The notes beneath the pieces were generated by a model. That model was not told the DNA's origin. It saw only the letters and a list, made by a program, of their open reading frames with translations, and did no database searches. Both the position numbers and the translations under genes were made by a program. Shown in pieces: positions 24,984 through 34,751 of a DNA stretch of 64,000 nt. The stretch covers positions 1-64,000 of the forward strand of contig NZ_QXGL01000003.1 of NCBI RefSeq assembly GCF_003951095.1, in the 5' to 3' direction. Source of the DNA: Bifidobacterium goeldii. Its GTDB lineage: Bacteria; Actinomycetota; Actinomycetes; Actinomycetales; Bifidobacteriaceae. Position 1 is the first letter of the stretch. Every line of letters begins with the position of its first letter.

Positions 24984-26963
24984 TTATCGTTTGATCACCA
25001 TGGGTATTGCGCCATTCCACGCTTCACGAATGCGCGCGAGGACGCCATCGACCGTTAGATCGTAACGGTGGTTAAGCTCGTCAAGCGGTACGCGATCAGT
25101 GAACTCTTTGACAGCTCCAATATTGATCACCTGAGGATTGCGGGTGGCCTCTAGCTCACGATGATTTGCGTAATATGCGGTGATTTTCTCGCCCCAGCCG
25201 CCCTCAAGCTGGCCATCTTCAAGAGTGACTACCAGCTGATGGGTATCGCGCAATGATTCCAACGTGTCCGTGTCCAACGTAGAGCATTGATGCGGGTCGA
25301 TAACCGTAGCGGTCATGCGGTTGTCAGCATAGAGTTGCTCCGCAACGCGCTCTGCCAGTGGATACGTGTTACCAAGGCTTAGGATTGCGATCTGTGCGCC
25401 GCGCTGATGCACGCGATAGGAGAGCATGCGGCTTGCACCGCAGGTTGGTGAAGGAGCTGACACAGCGATCTTGCCAGCATCTGCCGTAGTTTGATGATCG
25501 TGTTCAAGAATCGCACTACCGGGTACGCGAATAACCACCGGACCGTCAGGAGCTCCACTGGCATTCGCAGGCATCGTTGACCATGCAAGATCAGCAAGAA
25601 AATCAGCGCCAGACGTTGGTGTCAACATGGTCACTCCAGGAATGTTGGCAAACATCATGACGTCATATGCGCCAGAATGCGTATTATCCGAGCCGGATAA
25701 TCCACCCAGGAAATCCAGTACTGTCACGCGGGAACGATTGAGGCTCATCTCTTGGAAGAACTGATCATAGGCGCGCTGGAAAAATGACGCCGTGGTCGCC
25801 ACAACCGGCGTGCCACCAGCGCGCGCAATACCCGCAGCAAAAGTCACCGCGTGAGCTTCAGTAATGCCACAGTCAACATAATGCGCGCCTGCATGCTCGC
25901 GAAACTCATGCGTAATGCCATTCGATCCAGGAGTAGCTGGCGAAATAACCACCAGACCAGGTTCGCTAGCAAATCGCGGTTCCAAAGCGGCCATCGCCAT
26001 CTTGCCATAATATTTGCGCGGATCATCCGGGCGGCCTAACGCACGGTCGGGCGTCTGCCAGTGCGATGCTTCACATTGCCCGGCATGCGGTGCCGCATCA
26101 GACAGATCACAATGATCAGAATGCCACGGTTCATCATGCGAAACATTGCCAGTACTGCCAACACTGCCAGTATTACTGGTGTGCTGCGTGGCAAAACCAG
26201 CACCTTTCAGCGTGTGAATATGCACCACAACCGGATGATCAATATCGCGCACCTCTTCAAATGCGGCAACAAGCGCATCCACATCATTACCATCGCCAAC
26301 ATAGCGATAATCCAAGCCAAACGCTTCAAACAAATTCGGCTGCGCAGTACCGTTGGACGCGCGCAACTGTGCTAGCGGACCATACATGCCACCAAAATCG
26401 CCAGCAATCGACATCTCATTATCATTCAGCACAATAATGAGATTGCCACCCTGCGCTGCAGCATTATTCAATCCTTCGAAAGCAATCCCAGAGCTCAGCG
26501 AACCGTCACCGATCACCGCAATCACATTGCCAATCGAAGAGTGCCCCGTAGCCGCACGCTCCATGTCACGCGTTTTTGCCAAACCACACGCCAATGACAC
26601 CGACGTGCCCGTATGCCCCAAAACAAACTGGTCGTGGACGCTTTCCTGCGGATTCGTAAAACCGGTCACCTCATCAAAATGCGCCGGATCAAGATACGCT
26701 TCAGCGCGGCCCGTCAGCATTTTATGCACGTAGCTTTGATGCGACACATCAAACACAATCCGATCATGCGGCGACTCAAATACGCGATGCAAGGCGACCG
26801 TCGCCTCTACCATGCCCAAGTTTGAGCCAATATGACCACCATGCGCATGCCCATACGCTAGTAACGTTGCTCGAATCTCATCGCACAATGCGTGCAAGTC
26901 AGGCGTAGAAAGAGCCTTGACGTCAGCGGGATCGTGAATCGTATGCAAAATACCGCCCGTCAT
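24984..26963 (-). CDS. DXS-like thiamine diphosphate enzyme
   Basis: A 659-residue transketolase-superfamily protein resembling 1-deoxy-D-xylulose-5-phosphate synthase. ThDP-binding features are present: HIGSNLGMVEATVALH, GHTGTSVSLACGLA, and GDGSLSSG followed by the N-box. The catalytic Glu is in GITEAHAVTFAAG and SFFQRAYDQFFQE is conserved. However, the two arginines that bind the glyceraldehyde-3-phosphate phosphate in DXS are absent: the DRAG site reads LGGLSG and the YPRG site reads RVPGSA. There is an extra segment of about 45 residues after TLKGAGFATQ. The ATG at 26963 has AAAGGA upstream; the longer frame is not supported. Isoprenoid synthesis or another acyloin reaction are both possible. 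Confidence 0.78.
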   Translation of the reverse strand: MTGGILHTIHDPADVKALSTPDLHALCDEIRATLLAYGHAHGGHIGSNLGMVEATVALHRVFESPHDRIVFDVSHQSYVHKMLTGRAEAYLDPAHFDEVTGFTNPQESVHDQFVLGHTGTSVSLACGLAKTRDMERAATGHSSIGNVIAVIGDGSLSSGIAFEGLNNAAAQGGNLIIVLNDNEMSIAGDFGGMYGPLAQLRASNGTAQPNLFEAFGLDYRYVGDGNDVDALVAAFEEVRDIDHPVVVHIHTLKGAGFATQHTSNTGSVGSTGNVSHDEPWHSDHCDLSDAAPHAGQCEASHWQTPDRALGRPDDPRKYYGKMAMAALEPRFASEPGLVVISPATPGSNGITHEFREHAGAHYVDCGITEAHAVTFAAGIARAGGTPVVATTASFFQRAYDQFFQEMSLNRSRVTVLDFLGGLSGSDNTHSGAYDVMMFANIPGVTMLTPTSGADFLADLAWSTMPANASGAPDGPVVIRVPGSAILEHDHQTTADAGKIAVSAPSPTCGASRMLSYRVHQRGAQIAILSLGNTYPLAERVAEQLYADNRMTATVIDPHQCSTLDTDTLESLRDTHQLVVTLEDGQLEGGWGEKITAYYANHRELEATRNPQVINIGAVKEFTDRVPLDELNHRYDLTVDGVLARIREAWNGAIPMVIKR

Positions 26964-27169
26964 GCTGTAAGGTCCTTTCTCATTGCTCCGAATCCGACAT
27001 CCTAGCCCACATGGGGGCCTACGGTCGGTAGCACGCGCGAATGTTTCCCACTTCTGTGCATTTGCGTATGCATTTGCGGGGTGTCGAGACACTGCGCATA
27101 CGCTCACGTGGTTGAATGGTCGCAACGGCACGATACGTGCCTCGCAGACCATCCAGTGAAGGAGCGCCA

Positions 27170-28162
27170 ATGAAGGCTGTTTATGCAAGCACTATTAACC
27201 CCGCCGATCCATTGAGCGCGCTCGCAGTTGGTGACCTGCCTGAGCCACAACCCAAACCATGCTGGTCTACTCTTCGCGTGAAAGCCGCCACAGTGAACCA
27301 TCATGACGTGTGGAGTCTCAAAGGCGTAGGCTTGTCTGCTGACCGTACGCCAATGATTCTCGGCACTGACGCCGCTGGCATACTCGAAGACGATATTCCC
27401 GGACGCGGCGGGCTCAAAGCTGGCAGCGAAGTCGTGCCATACACGTTTATTGGCACAGATGGGGCTGGAGTTGCGCCAGGGGAGCGGCGCACCATTCTGT
27501 CTGAGCAATATCCCGGCACGATGGCCGAATACACGCAGGTGCCATCCGCTAACGTGTTCGCTAAGCCCGCCAATTTGAGCTTTGTAGAAGCGGCAGCACT
27601 AGGTACCAGCTGGCTCACCGCATACTCGCTCATCTTCACCTCAGCTGGTGTCAAACCTGGCGATACACTCCTTATTCAAGGTGCAGGCGGTGGCGTATCC
27701 ACAGCCGCAATTCAACTGGCGCACGCGGCTGGACTTGAAGTATTGGTGACATCGCGATCTGAATCCAAGCGTGTTCGCGCTCGCGAACTTGGCGCCGATC
27801 TCGTGGTGGAAACGGGCGCTCGACTGCCGCGCAAAGTTGACGCGGTGATTGAATCGGTGGGAGCAGCCACGTGGAGCCACTCGGTGAAATCAGTACGCCC
27901 CGGCGGCGTCATCGCGATTTGTGGAGCTACCACAGGCGACCAGCCGGGAGCAGAACTCACGCGCATCTTCTTCCAAGACATTCGCGTGCAAGGTAACACC
28001 ATGGGCTCACGCGACGATTTTGCGCGTCTACTGCGCTTTGTAGAACATGCTGACCTGCATCCGGTGATTGACTCAACCTTCAACGGTTTGGATGCCGCAC
28101 CCGCCGCGTTTGCCAGAATCATTTCCGGTGACGCGTTCGGCAAAATCGCGCTCAGTGTGTGA
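27170..28162 (+). CDS. Zinc-free MDR oxidoreductase (quinone reductase-like)
   Basis: A 330-residue medium-chain dehydrogenase/reductase with the N-terminal catalytic GroES-like domain and a Rossmann domain (IQGAGGGVSTAAIQLAHAAG at about 175). The structural zinc cysteines and the catalytic Cys/His set of alcohol dehydrogenases are not visible, so it resembles quinone oxidoreductases that use NADPH. The substrate is unknown. The ATG at 27170 has GAAGGAG just upstream; the frame extends upstream without support. It is transcribed divergently from the DXS-like gene. Confidence 0.85.
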   Translation: MKAVYASTINPADPLSALAVGDLPEPQPKPCWSTLRVKAATVNHHDVWSLKGVGLSADRTPMILGTDAAGILEDDIPGRGGLKAGSEVVPYTFIGTDGAGVAPGERRTILSEQYPGTMAEYTQVPSANVFAKPANLSFVEAAALGTSWLTAYSLIFTSAGVKPGDTLLIQGAGGGVSTAAIQLAHAAGLEVLVTSRSESKRVRARELGADLVVETGARLPRKVDAVIESVGAATWSHSVKSVRPGGVIAICGATTGDQPGAELTRIFFQDIRVQGNTMGSRDDFARLLRFVEHADLHPVIDSTFNGLDAAPAAFARIISGDAFGKIALSV

Positions 28163-28218
28163 GCAGTCACTGATTCGATGCTGACTTGTAGCCCGCGTAA
28201 CCGCGTAGCCATTGATTC

Positions 28219-28254
28219 AGCCTGCCGACTGTGTACGATCTGCATCGGCAGGCT
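28219..28254 (+). terminator. Hairpin between the MDR gene and purE
   Basis: A perfect 10-bp stem AGCCTGCCGA / TCGGCAGGCT with a 16-base loop, followed by TGTAGAG. It may end the MDR transcript or lie in the purE leader, about 95 bases before its start. Confidence 0.5.
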
Positions 28255-28347
28255 TGTAGAGAGCAGCTCTGTATCCATTGGAGCGGTTCTGTATCCCTCT
28301 GTGCGTACAGTTGGAACGGTATCCCTGTTCCTTCTTCGGAGGTTCTT

Positions 28348-28845
28348 ATGACTGACAGCAAGCCGCAAGTGGCGGTGATCATGGGCTCGGCGAGCGATTG
28401 GGAAACCATGAAGCACGCCTGCGACATTCTCGATCAATTCGGTGTGGCATATCACAAGCAGGTGATCTCCGCACACCGTACTCCGGAACTCATGGCCGAC
28501 TTTGCGCACGGTGCTCGCGCAAACGGTTTCAAAGTCATTATTGCTGGCGCTGGCGGAGCTGCACACCTGCCCGGCATGGTTGCCGCGCAGACTACACTGC
28601 CGGTAATCGGCGTGCCAGTGCGCTCGCATGCACTCTCTGGTTGGGATTCTTTGCTGTCTATTGTGCAGATGCCTGGCGGTATTCCAGTGGCGACTACCGC
28701 TGTTGGTAACTCTGGTGCGACGAACGCTGGTCTGCTCGCGGTGCAGATGCTCTCCGCGTTTGATGCTGATTTGGCCAGCAAGCTTGAGGATTATCGTAAC
28801 GAACTGAAGGAAAAGGTGGCACAGTCTAATGCCCAGCTTGTCTGA
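28348..28845 (+). CDS. purE: N5-carboxyaminoimidazole ribonucleotide mutase PurE
   Basis: A 165-residue class I PurE that moves the carboxyl group of N5-CAIR to C4 of the imidazole in de novo purine synthesis. Hallmarks are [17 protein letters not shown], the catalytic His in [11 protein letters not shown] and [13 protein letters not shown]. The frame opens earlier, but GGAGG stands six bases before the ATG at 28348. It overlaps purK by 17 bases. Confidence 0.96.
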   Translation: MTDSKPQVAVIMGSASDWETMKHACDILDQFGVAYHKQVISAHRTPELMADFAHGARANGFKVIIAGAGGAAHLPGMVAAQTTLPVIGVPVRSHALSGWDSLLSIVQMPGGIPVATTAVGNSGATNAGLLAVQMLSAFDADLASKLEDYRNELKEKVAQSNAQLV

Positions 28846-29998
28846 GGAAACGCACGGCGCTGTCTCCATGCTGCAGCCGGGTGCCACAATCGGCATCATC
28901 GGCGGCGGTCAGCTCGGCCGCATGATGGCTTTGAGCGCTAAATACATGGGCTTCCGCATCGGCGTGCTCGACCCGACTCCTGACTGCCCGACCGCGCAGG
29001 TTGCAGACTTCCAGATTGTTGGTGAATACGACGACAAGACCGCTATTCATGATTTGGCGGAAAAGTCCGATGTACTCACCTACGAGTTCGAGAACGTTGA
29101 CGCTGAAGCTATTGACGAGGTTCGCCACTTGGTTGCCGCGCCGCAGGGCACTGATCTGCTGCGCGTTACGCAGGATCGCGTCAACGAGAAGACGTTCATC
29201 AACGAGCATGGTACAGAAACTGCGCCATGGCGTGCGGTCAATAATTTTGAGGAATTGGATGCGGCGATTGATGAGCTGCATTATCCGTGCGTGTTGAAGA
29301 CTCGTTCCGGTGGCTACGATGGTCACGGTCAGCATGTGTTGAAAAGTGACGCTGATCTTGAGAAGATTCGTGCGCGCGGCGATCGAGGCGGTGGATTCCC
29401 GCCGAGCATTCTCGAAGGCTTTGTTGACTTTGCGTTCGAAGCGTCGATTTTGGTGTCTGGTAACGGCAAGGACTATGTGACGTTCCCAATCGTGCGCAAT
29501 GATCACCGCAACAACATTCTGCATATGACCATCGCGCCCGCTGAAGTCAGCCCTGAGATCGCGCAAGCGGCTCACGAGTTGGCATTGCGTTTGGCTCGCG
29601 GCTTTGAGCTGGCTGGAACGCTTGCGATCGAGCTGTTTGTTACGAAGGACAATCGAGTGATTGTCAACGAGCTTGCACCGCGCCCGCACAACTCCGGTCA
29701 TTACACGATCGAAGCGTGCTCGATTGACCAGTTCGACGCACATATTCGTGGTATCGCTGGCTGGCCGCTGCCGGCTCCGAAGCTGCTGAGCTCCGCTGTT
29801 ATGGTCAATGTGCTTGGCCAGCATGTGCTGCCCACGCGTGCGCTAATCGCCACGCATCCGGAGTGGAACGTGCACGATTACGGCAAGGCGCAGTTGCGTC
29901 ACAACCGTAAGATGGGCCACATTACGGTGCTCACTGACGACACTGCGCGCACCGTCGAGGAACTTGAGGCCACTGGCTGCTGGGACGATCTCAAGTAG
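28829..29998 (+). CDS. purK: N5-carboxyaminoimidazole ribonucleotide synthase PurK
   Basis: A 389-residue ATP-grasp enzyme that carboxylates AIR with bicarbonate and ATP, giving the substrate of PurE. The N-terminal [20 protein letters not shown] and [17 protein letters not shown] are family motifs, and the C-terminal part has [19 protein letters not shown]. It overlaps the end of purE; AAGGTGG lies nine bases before the ATG at 28829, while a later ATG at 28868 lacks a ribosome site. It is followed by a terminator. Confidence 0.96.
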   Translation: MPSLSEETHGAVSMLQPGATIGIIGGGQLGRMMALSAKYMGFRIGVLDPTPDCPTAQVADFQIVGEYDDKTAIHDLAEKSDVLTYEFENVDAEAIDEVRHLVAAPQGTDLLRVTQDRVNEKTFINEHGTETAPWRAVNNFEELDAAIDELHYPCVLKTRSGGYDGHGQHVLKSDADLEKIRARGDRGGGFPPSILEGFVDFAFEASILVSGNGKDYVTFPIVRNDHRNNILHMTIAPAEVSPEIAQAAHELALRLARGFELAGTLAIELFVTKDNRVIVNELAPRPHNSGHYTIEACSIDQFDAHIRGIAGWPLPAPKLLSSAVMVNVLGQHVLPTRALIATHPEWNVHDYGKAQLRHNRKMGHITVLTDDTARTVEELEATGCWDDLK

Positions 29999-30033
29999 TC
30001 GTTACATTATGTAATGTCACGATGCACTGTCAC

Positions 30034-30077
30034 GTTTGCGCCCGACTCTGTTTGTATACACGGAGCCGGGCGCAAAC
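30034..30077 (+). terminator. Terminator of the purEK operon
   Basis: The stem pairs GTTTGCGCCCG with CGGGCGCAAAC, extended inward by CTC/GAG past a mismatch, and is followed by TGTTTT. The position 36 bases after purK fits a Rho-independent terminator. Confidence 0.8.
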
Positions 30078-30106
30078 TGTTTTCCGGCATGTCCCGGTGT
30101 AACGGC

Positions 30107-30138
30107 GTTATCATTAGCTGACTGTAATTGATAATGAC
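30107..30138. promoter_or_regulatory. Candidate Fur/Zur box upstream of the Fur-family gene
   Basis: GTTATCATTA (30107-30116) and TAATTGATAATGAC (30125-30138) form an imperfect inverted repeat. The half-site TGATAATGA closely matches that in the perfect repeat at 37935. Autoregulation by the Fur-family protein is inferred. Confidence 0.45.
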
Positions 30139-30167
30139 GATCGACGGTAACCCAAGGGAAGTGCGAT

Positions 30168-30608
30168 ATGACCGGACCGGTGCGGCACACGAGGCAGAAG
30201 GATGCAGTACTCGCGCAGTTGCGAGACTGCGATGATTTCGTATCTGCGCAGGAGTTGCATCGTAAGCTCGAAGATGAAGGGCTGAAAATCGGACTTGCTA
30301 CCGTGTACCGTCAACTCAATGCGCTTGCTGACTCTGGTGCAGCCGATACGATTCGGCTTGACGGTCAGCAATTATTCCGTTTGTGTGGTGATGATGCACA
30401 TCATCACCATTTGGTGTGCCGTAGCTGCGGCAAGACTGTAGAAATTGACCCGCCGAGTGAGGCATGGCTACGCAAGGTAGCAACTACTCACGGATTTACT
30501 GTTGAATCCCATACGCTGGAAGTGTTCGGTCTGTGCCCTGATTGCCGCGCTGCTTCCTCCGGGTGCGTCGAACCAACTGAAATTTCGCATAGTGAGACGC
30601 ATATCTGA
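30168..30608 (+). CDS. Fur family metal-responsive regulator (probably Zur-like)
   Basis: A 146-residue regulator with the Fur winged helix (VSAQELHRKLEDEGLKIGLA at about 25-44, TVYRQLNAL) and the C-terminal dimerisation domain. Structural zinc cysteines are C84/C87 (CRSCG) and C123/C126 (CPDC), and a HHHH stretch (78-81) contributes to metal sensing. Fur-family proteins repress metal uptake when the metal is replete. The Zur-type repeat before the ZnuA-like gene 7 kb away and the similar half-site in its own promoter favour zinc over iron, but the metal is not certain. It precedes a large transporter operon. Confidence 0.88.
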   Translation: MTGPVRHTRQKDAVLAQLRDCDDFVSAQELHRKLEDEGLKIGLATVYRQLNALADSGAADTIRLDGQQLFRLCGDDAHHHHLVCRSCGKTVEIDPPSEAWLRKVATTHGFTVESHTLEVFGLCPDCRAASSGCVEPTEISHSETHI

Positions 30609-30865
30609 GATATTTGCTGTGTGATAATGGCAGCGGCTTCTCACTACGATTCGGGGTTATGACTCGGGTTGCATCGTTCTGCCATCTGCTATTGTGCAAG
30701 TCGAAAGTAACGCATTCCGGGGCGTAACTATGCCTGAAAAGGCTTGGGATTATAGCGTTTTTTGCCAATTGCACAAGTCTTGTATTTACGTAATGCGCCA
30801 CATATGGTGTGGCGTGGCTCGTGAAGACACGCGGCTTATACAAGGCAAAGAGGAAGGCGCGCCCC
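30609..30865. other. Intergenic region before the transporter operon
   Basis: No gene is visible in these 257 bases. It contains TGATAATGG near 30624, a weak echo of the Zur half-site, and the repeat at 30796-30814. The open frame that reads through from 30809 has no ribosome site until the ATG at 30866. Confidence 0.4.
30796..30814. promoter_or_regulatory. Inverted repeat before the composite transporter operon
   Basis: CGCCACA-TATGG-TGTGGCG is a perfect 7-bp inverted repeat 51 bases before the ATG of the first ABC gene. It could be an operator or a leader hairpin. It does not resemble the A/T-rich Zur-type repeat at 37935, so a different regulator may be involved. Confidence 0.4.
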
Positions 30866-32773
30866 ATGACGTCGGAAGCGATAGCCGGCAACGAGGCACA
30901 GCATAGTTCGCGGCAACCGGCAGATAATCAGCCGGTGCGCAGCAAATCGTCAATCGGCCAGCTGCTCGATTACGCAGGCAGCTACCGGTGGCTGATGGTA
31001 TTTGGTTGTGCGATGTCAGCAGTGCATGCGGTATTGGAAATGCTGGTGCTGATATCCATGTGGTTTGTCGTGCGCGATCTGCTTGCTGTAGCGCCCAACT
31101 GGAGTAAGGCTGCGAACGCTGGACAATACGCATGGTGGGCGATGGGTTTTGCTGCAGCTGCGCTCGTCGTATATTTTGTTGCGCTTATGTGCACGCACAT
31201 TGCCGCATTCCGCACCACGGCAAATATTCGCAAAGCTTGCATGCGGCACGTAACCACCCTGCCACTTGGCTGGTTTGATGCGCATCCCAGTGGAGAAACA
31301 CGTCGTATTATCGACGGTTCTGTTGAAGAAACCCATGCGGTAATGGCACACAGACTGCCCGATCTTACGGCCGCAGCCACCACGCCGATCGCCTTCATCA
31401 TTGTCGCGTTCATCTTCGACTGGCGCATGGGAATCGCCTGCATCATTCCCATCATCCTATCCGCCACGCTCATGGGCATCATGATGGGTACCGGTGCTGG
31501 TCGCAACTTCATGACCCGCTACCAGAGCGCGCTCGACACCATGAACAAAGCCGCTGTTGAATATGTGCGTGGTATTCCCGTTGTAAAAACGTTCCAACAA
31601 ACTGTCTACTCATTCCGTGCGTTTAACGCCACCATCCGCGATTATCGCGAAATGGCATACCGGTATTCCATGTTCTGCCAGCCAGCACAAGTCGCACAAC
31701 TGGTCGCTGTTAACGGCACCTTCGCGCTGCTGGTGCCAGCTTCTATCCTGATCGCCACGAACACCAGCAACTTCAGCGTCTTCCTCGCTGACTTTCTCTT
31801 CTACTGCCTGTTCAGCAGCATTACCGTGCCGATGATGACCAAAGTCATGTATGCGTCACAATCATTCATGCAAGCCGACGATGCGATGCGACGCCTCTCT
31901 GGTATTCTGAGCGCCAAGCCGCTACCGCAGCCGGATGCGGCACACGCGCGCACGCCAAACGATAACACCGTGGAATTGTGCAACGTAACATTCTCCTACG
32001 ATGGTGCTGCGCAACCCGCACTTGACAATGTCAGTTTGCGCGTGCCTGAAGGAGCAACAGTAGCACTCGTCGGCCCCTCTGGATCAGGTAAAACCACTGC
32101 TGCACGACTGGTGCCACGATTTTCAGACGTGCAATCTGGATGCGTGCGCATCGGCGGAGTTGACGTGCGTGATATTCCCGAAGTTGAACTCATGGCGCGC
32201 ATCGCATTCGTATTCCAAAACGATCATCTGTTCGCTGAATCACTACTCGACAATATTCGCCACGCTCGGCCACAAGCCAGCCGTGAAGAAGCGCTCGCTG
32301 CCGCTCACGCCGCACAATGTGATGATATTATCGCCAAATTCCCTGACGGCATCGACACCATGATCGGCACAGACGGCGTCTACCTATCCGGCGGAGAAGC
32401 GCAGCGCATCGCCCTAGCGCGCGCAATATGCAAAAACGCGCCAATCATCGTGCTTGATGAAGCCACCGCATTCGCTGATCCAGACAATGAAGCACGCATT
32501 CAAACCGCACTCGCACACCTTGCACAAGGACGTACCGTGCTGATGATCGCACACCGGCTCACCACTGTTCGTGACGCTGACAACATTATCGTGCTCGATC
32601 AAGGACGCGTTGTGCAGCAAGGCACGCATGATGCACTCGTTGCAACTGACGGACTCTACGCGCGCATGTGGCGTGACTATGAGACCTCTGTCTCGTGGAC
32701 GATGACCGGATCTGTGGCCGGGTCTATAGCCGGATCGCAGCCAGTAAATGAGAACGATCAGGAGGTGCGATAG
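30866..32773 (+). CDS. ABC half-transporter, exporter fold (YbtPQ/IrtAB-like), first subunit
   Basis: A 635-residue fused membrane and ATPase half-transporter. Six membrane helices occupy about residues 30-310. The ATPase has Walker A VGPSGSGKTTAAR, signature YLSGGEAQRIALARAI, Walker B IIVLDEATAFADPDNE and H-loop IAHRLTT. The DEATAFADP form is typical of the YbtPQ/IrtAB group, exporter-shaped proteins that import metallophores. GAGGAAGG precedes the ATG at 30866. Its stop overlaps the GTG start of the next half-transporter by one base, indicating a heterodimer. The ECF genes follow in the same operon. Confidence 0.9.
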   Translation: MTSEAIAGNEAQHSSRQPADNQPVRSKSSIGQLLDYAGSYRWLMVFGCAMSAVHAVLEMLVLISMWFVVRDLLAVAPNWSKAANAGQYAWWAMGFAAAALVVYFVALMCTHIAAFRTTANIRKACMRHVTTLPLGWFDAHPSGETRRIIDGSVEETHAVMAHRLPDLTAAATTPIAFIIVAFIFDWRMGIACIIPIILSATLMGIMMGTGAGRNFMTRYQSALDTMNKAAVEYVRGIPVVKTFQQTVYSFRAFNATIRDYREMAYRYSMFCQPAQVAQLVAVNGTFALLVPASILIATNTSNFSVFLADFLFYCLFSSITVPMMTKVMYASQSFMQADDAMRRLSGILSAKPLPQPDAAHARTPNDNTVELCNVTFSYDGAAQPALDNVSLRVPEGATVALVGPSGSGKTTAARLVPRFSDVQSGCVRIGGVDVRDIPEVELMARIAFVFQNDHLFAESLLDNIRHARPQASREEALAAAHAAQCDDIIAKFPDGIDTMIGTDGVYLSGGEAQRIALARAICKNAPIIVLDEATAFADPDNEARIQTALAHLAQGRTVLMIAHRLTTVRDADNIIVLDQGRVVQQGTHDALVATDGLYARMWRDYETSVSWTMTGSVAGSIAGSQPVNENDQEVR

Positions 32774-34740
32774 TGAACGCAACCACAGCTCGCAGCCGAC
32801 AGGCAAGCGCCATTGATCGCACAATCGACGCAGCCATTGCTGCCGCCGGCGCCAACGACTGCGCCACCGTTGACTACCAGCAGCTCATCGGCAAGCCCGC
32901 CAAGCCAGGCAGCTTCCGCGATCGATTCGCGCTGACTGAAACCGGTGCTCACGCACTCGTCTACGGCTCTCTCGCCTGTGCTATTGGCAATTTCAGCCTC
33001 ATGCTACCGATGGCAGTCATCTGGTTTGCTATAGCCCGATACGTACAGCACGTAAGCAACCCTGCAATAGCACTGCCAGCATTCTGGCCGATTGTAGGCG
33101 TGAGCATACTCATTCTCGCCGTAATGTTTGCCGCACAATGGTGGCAGTACAGCGCCACATACAACCAGATTTACGGCGAATCTGCGCGCACGCGACTCGC
33201 GCTCGCCGAAAAACTGCGCACGCTGCCCATGTCATTCTTCTCACGCCGCAGCACCGCCGACTTGACCTGCGCAGTACTTACCGATTGCGCAAATCTTGAA
33301 CAATTGTTCTCGCACGTTATGCCTGAACTATTCGGCACAACAATCTCTACCTGCGTGGTATTAATTGCGCTGTTTGTATACGATTGGCGGCTTGCGCTCG
33401 CTGTTGCTTGGGTGCTGCCCATTGCCATTGTGCTGCTGCTGATTAGCCGCAACGTGCAGCAAACATCAGCGCGCGAGTTCAACGAACGGCGTCTTGCCGT
33501 GGCTGCTGGTATTCAGGAAAGTCTTGAATGCGCGGCACAGCTGCGTGCCAGCGGCCAAACCGAACGGTATTTAGCGGGTCTTGACGCGAAAATCGATGCG
33601 GCTGAGCGCACGCAAGTGCACAGTGAGCTAGTTCCAGGCGTTATCGTCTCAGGCGCGCAAATTCTCCTCACCGTAGGCAAAGCGAGTGTCATTCTTGTTG
33701 GCGCCCAACTCGTAGCTCGCGGGCAGGTTGATTTTACGACGTACATGGTGTTTTTACTGTGCGCGGCTATGATCTACGCGCCCATTGCCGTGTTGTTCGA
33801 GTCGATTGCGGAACTGATGAATATCGACACGCATACCGCTAGGCTGCGTGAAATTCACGCTGAGCGCGCGCAAACAGGCGCAGAGGTTTGCACGCCGGCT
33901 GGCTATGACATCACGTTTGATCACGTTACTTTCTCATACCGCGACGATGCAGCGGGCAATGATACAGCTGACAATAACCATGCATCGCGTGATGCGCAGC
34001 GCGTACTTGACGATGTGTCCTTTACTGCACGTCAAGGTGAGATCACTGCGCTCGTCGGCCCGTCAGGTGGCGGCAAATCTACGGTTTCGAAACTCGCTGC
34101 CCGTTTCTGGGATGCTGATCATGGCGTGGTGCGCGTTGGTGGCGTAGACGTTTCCTCTGTCGCGCCGGAAGTACTGCTGCGCGACTATGCAATCGTATTC
34201 CAAGATGTCGTGTTGTTTAATGACACCATCACTGAGAACATTCGACTCGGTCGGCGTGATGCGAGCGACGAAGAAGTGCTTGCTGCTGCGCGTGCAGCAA
34301 ACTGCGATGACTTCGTGACACATATGGCTCACGGGTACGACACCATCATCGGTGAAAACGGTGCCACACTGTCCGGTGGCGAACGCCAGCGTATTTCCAT
34401 CGCTCGCGCGCTGCTCAAGGACGCGCCGATCGTACTGCTTGACGAGGCAACCGCGTCACTCGATGTCGAAAACGAGACCCGCGTGCAATCCGCACTATCC
34501 CGTCTGCTGCGCGGCAAAACCGTGCTCGTTATCGCGCATCGTATGCGCACGGTGATGAACGCGAACAAGATCGTCGTGCTTGATCACGGTCGCGTTGTCG
34601 AACAAGGCACGCCGAGCGCGCTGCTTGCCAGCAACGGCTTATTTGCACACATGGCCCAGCTGCAAACCGATGCCCAATCGTGGACATTACGCACAGCGCA
34701 CAAGATTTCCGACGGTGTTTCCACCGACAACAACAAATAA
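32773..34740 (+). CDS. ABC half-transporter, exporter fold, second subunit
   Basis: A 655-residue half-transporter partner of the upstream gene. Six helices lie at about residues 65-330, followed by an ATPase with Walker A VGPSGGGKSTVSK, signature LSGGERQRISIARAL and Walker B IVLLDEATASLDVENE. Translation begins at a GTG behind a perfect AGGAGGTG, overlapping the previous stop by one base. An acidic Asp/Asn-rich insertion (DDAAGNDTADNNHASRD) lies near the start of the ATPase domain. The S-component gene begins 11 bases later. The ligand is unknown; see the composite transporter finding. Confidence 0.9.
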   Translation: MNATTARSRQASAIDRTIDAAIAAAGANDCATVDYQQLIGKPAKPGSFRDRFALTETGAHALVYGSLACAIGNFSLMLPMAVIWFAIARYVQHVSNPAIALPAFWPIVGVSILILAVMFAAQWWQYSATYNQIYGESARTRLALAEKLRTLPMSFFSRRSTADLTCAVLTDCANLEQLFSHVMPELFGTTISTCVVLIALFVYDWRLALAVAWVLPIAIVLLLISRNVQQTSAREFNERRLAVAAGIQESLECAAQLRASGQTERYLAGLDAKIDAAERTQVHSELVPGVIVSGAQILLTVGKASVILVGAQLVARGQVDFTTYMVFLLCAAMIYAPIAVLFESIAELMNIDTHTARLREIHAERAQTGAEVCTPAGYDITFDHVTFSYRDDAAGNDTADNNHASRDAQRVLDDVSFTARQGEITALVGPSGGGKSTVSKLAARFWDADHGVVRVGGVDVSSVAPEVLLRDYAIVFQDVVLFNDTITENIRLGRRDASDEEVLAAARAANCDDFVTHMAHGYDTIIGENGATLSGGERQRISIARALLKDAPIVLLDEATASLDVENETRVQSALSRLLRGKTVLVIAHRMRTVMNANKIVVLDHGRVVEQGTPSALLASNGLFAHMAQLQTDAQSWTLRTAHKISDGVSTDNNK

Positions 34741-34751
34741 GAGAGGTAATG

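Noticed and set aside
30620-30650. Zur-like sequence TGATAATGG...TCTCACTA after the Fur-family gene
   Set aside because: Only one half-site matches and spacing to the second is off by one base, so I do not call a site.
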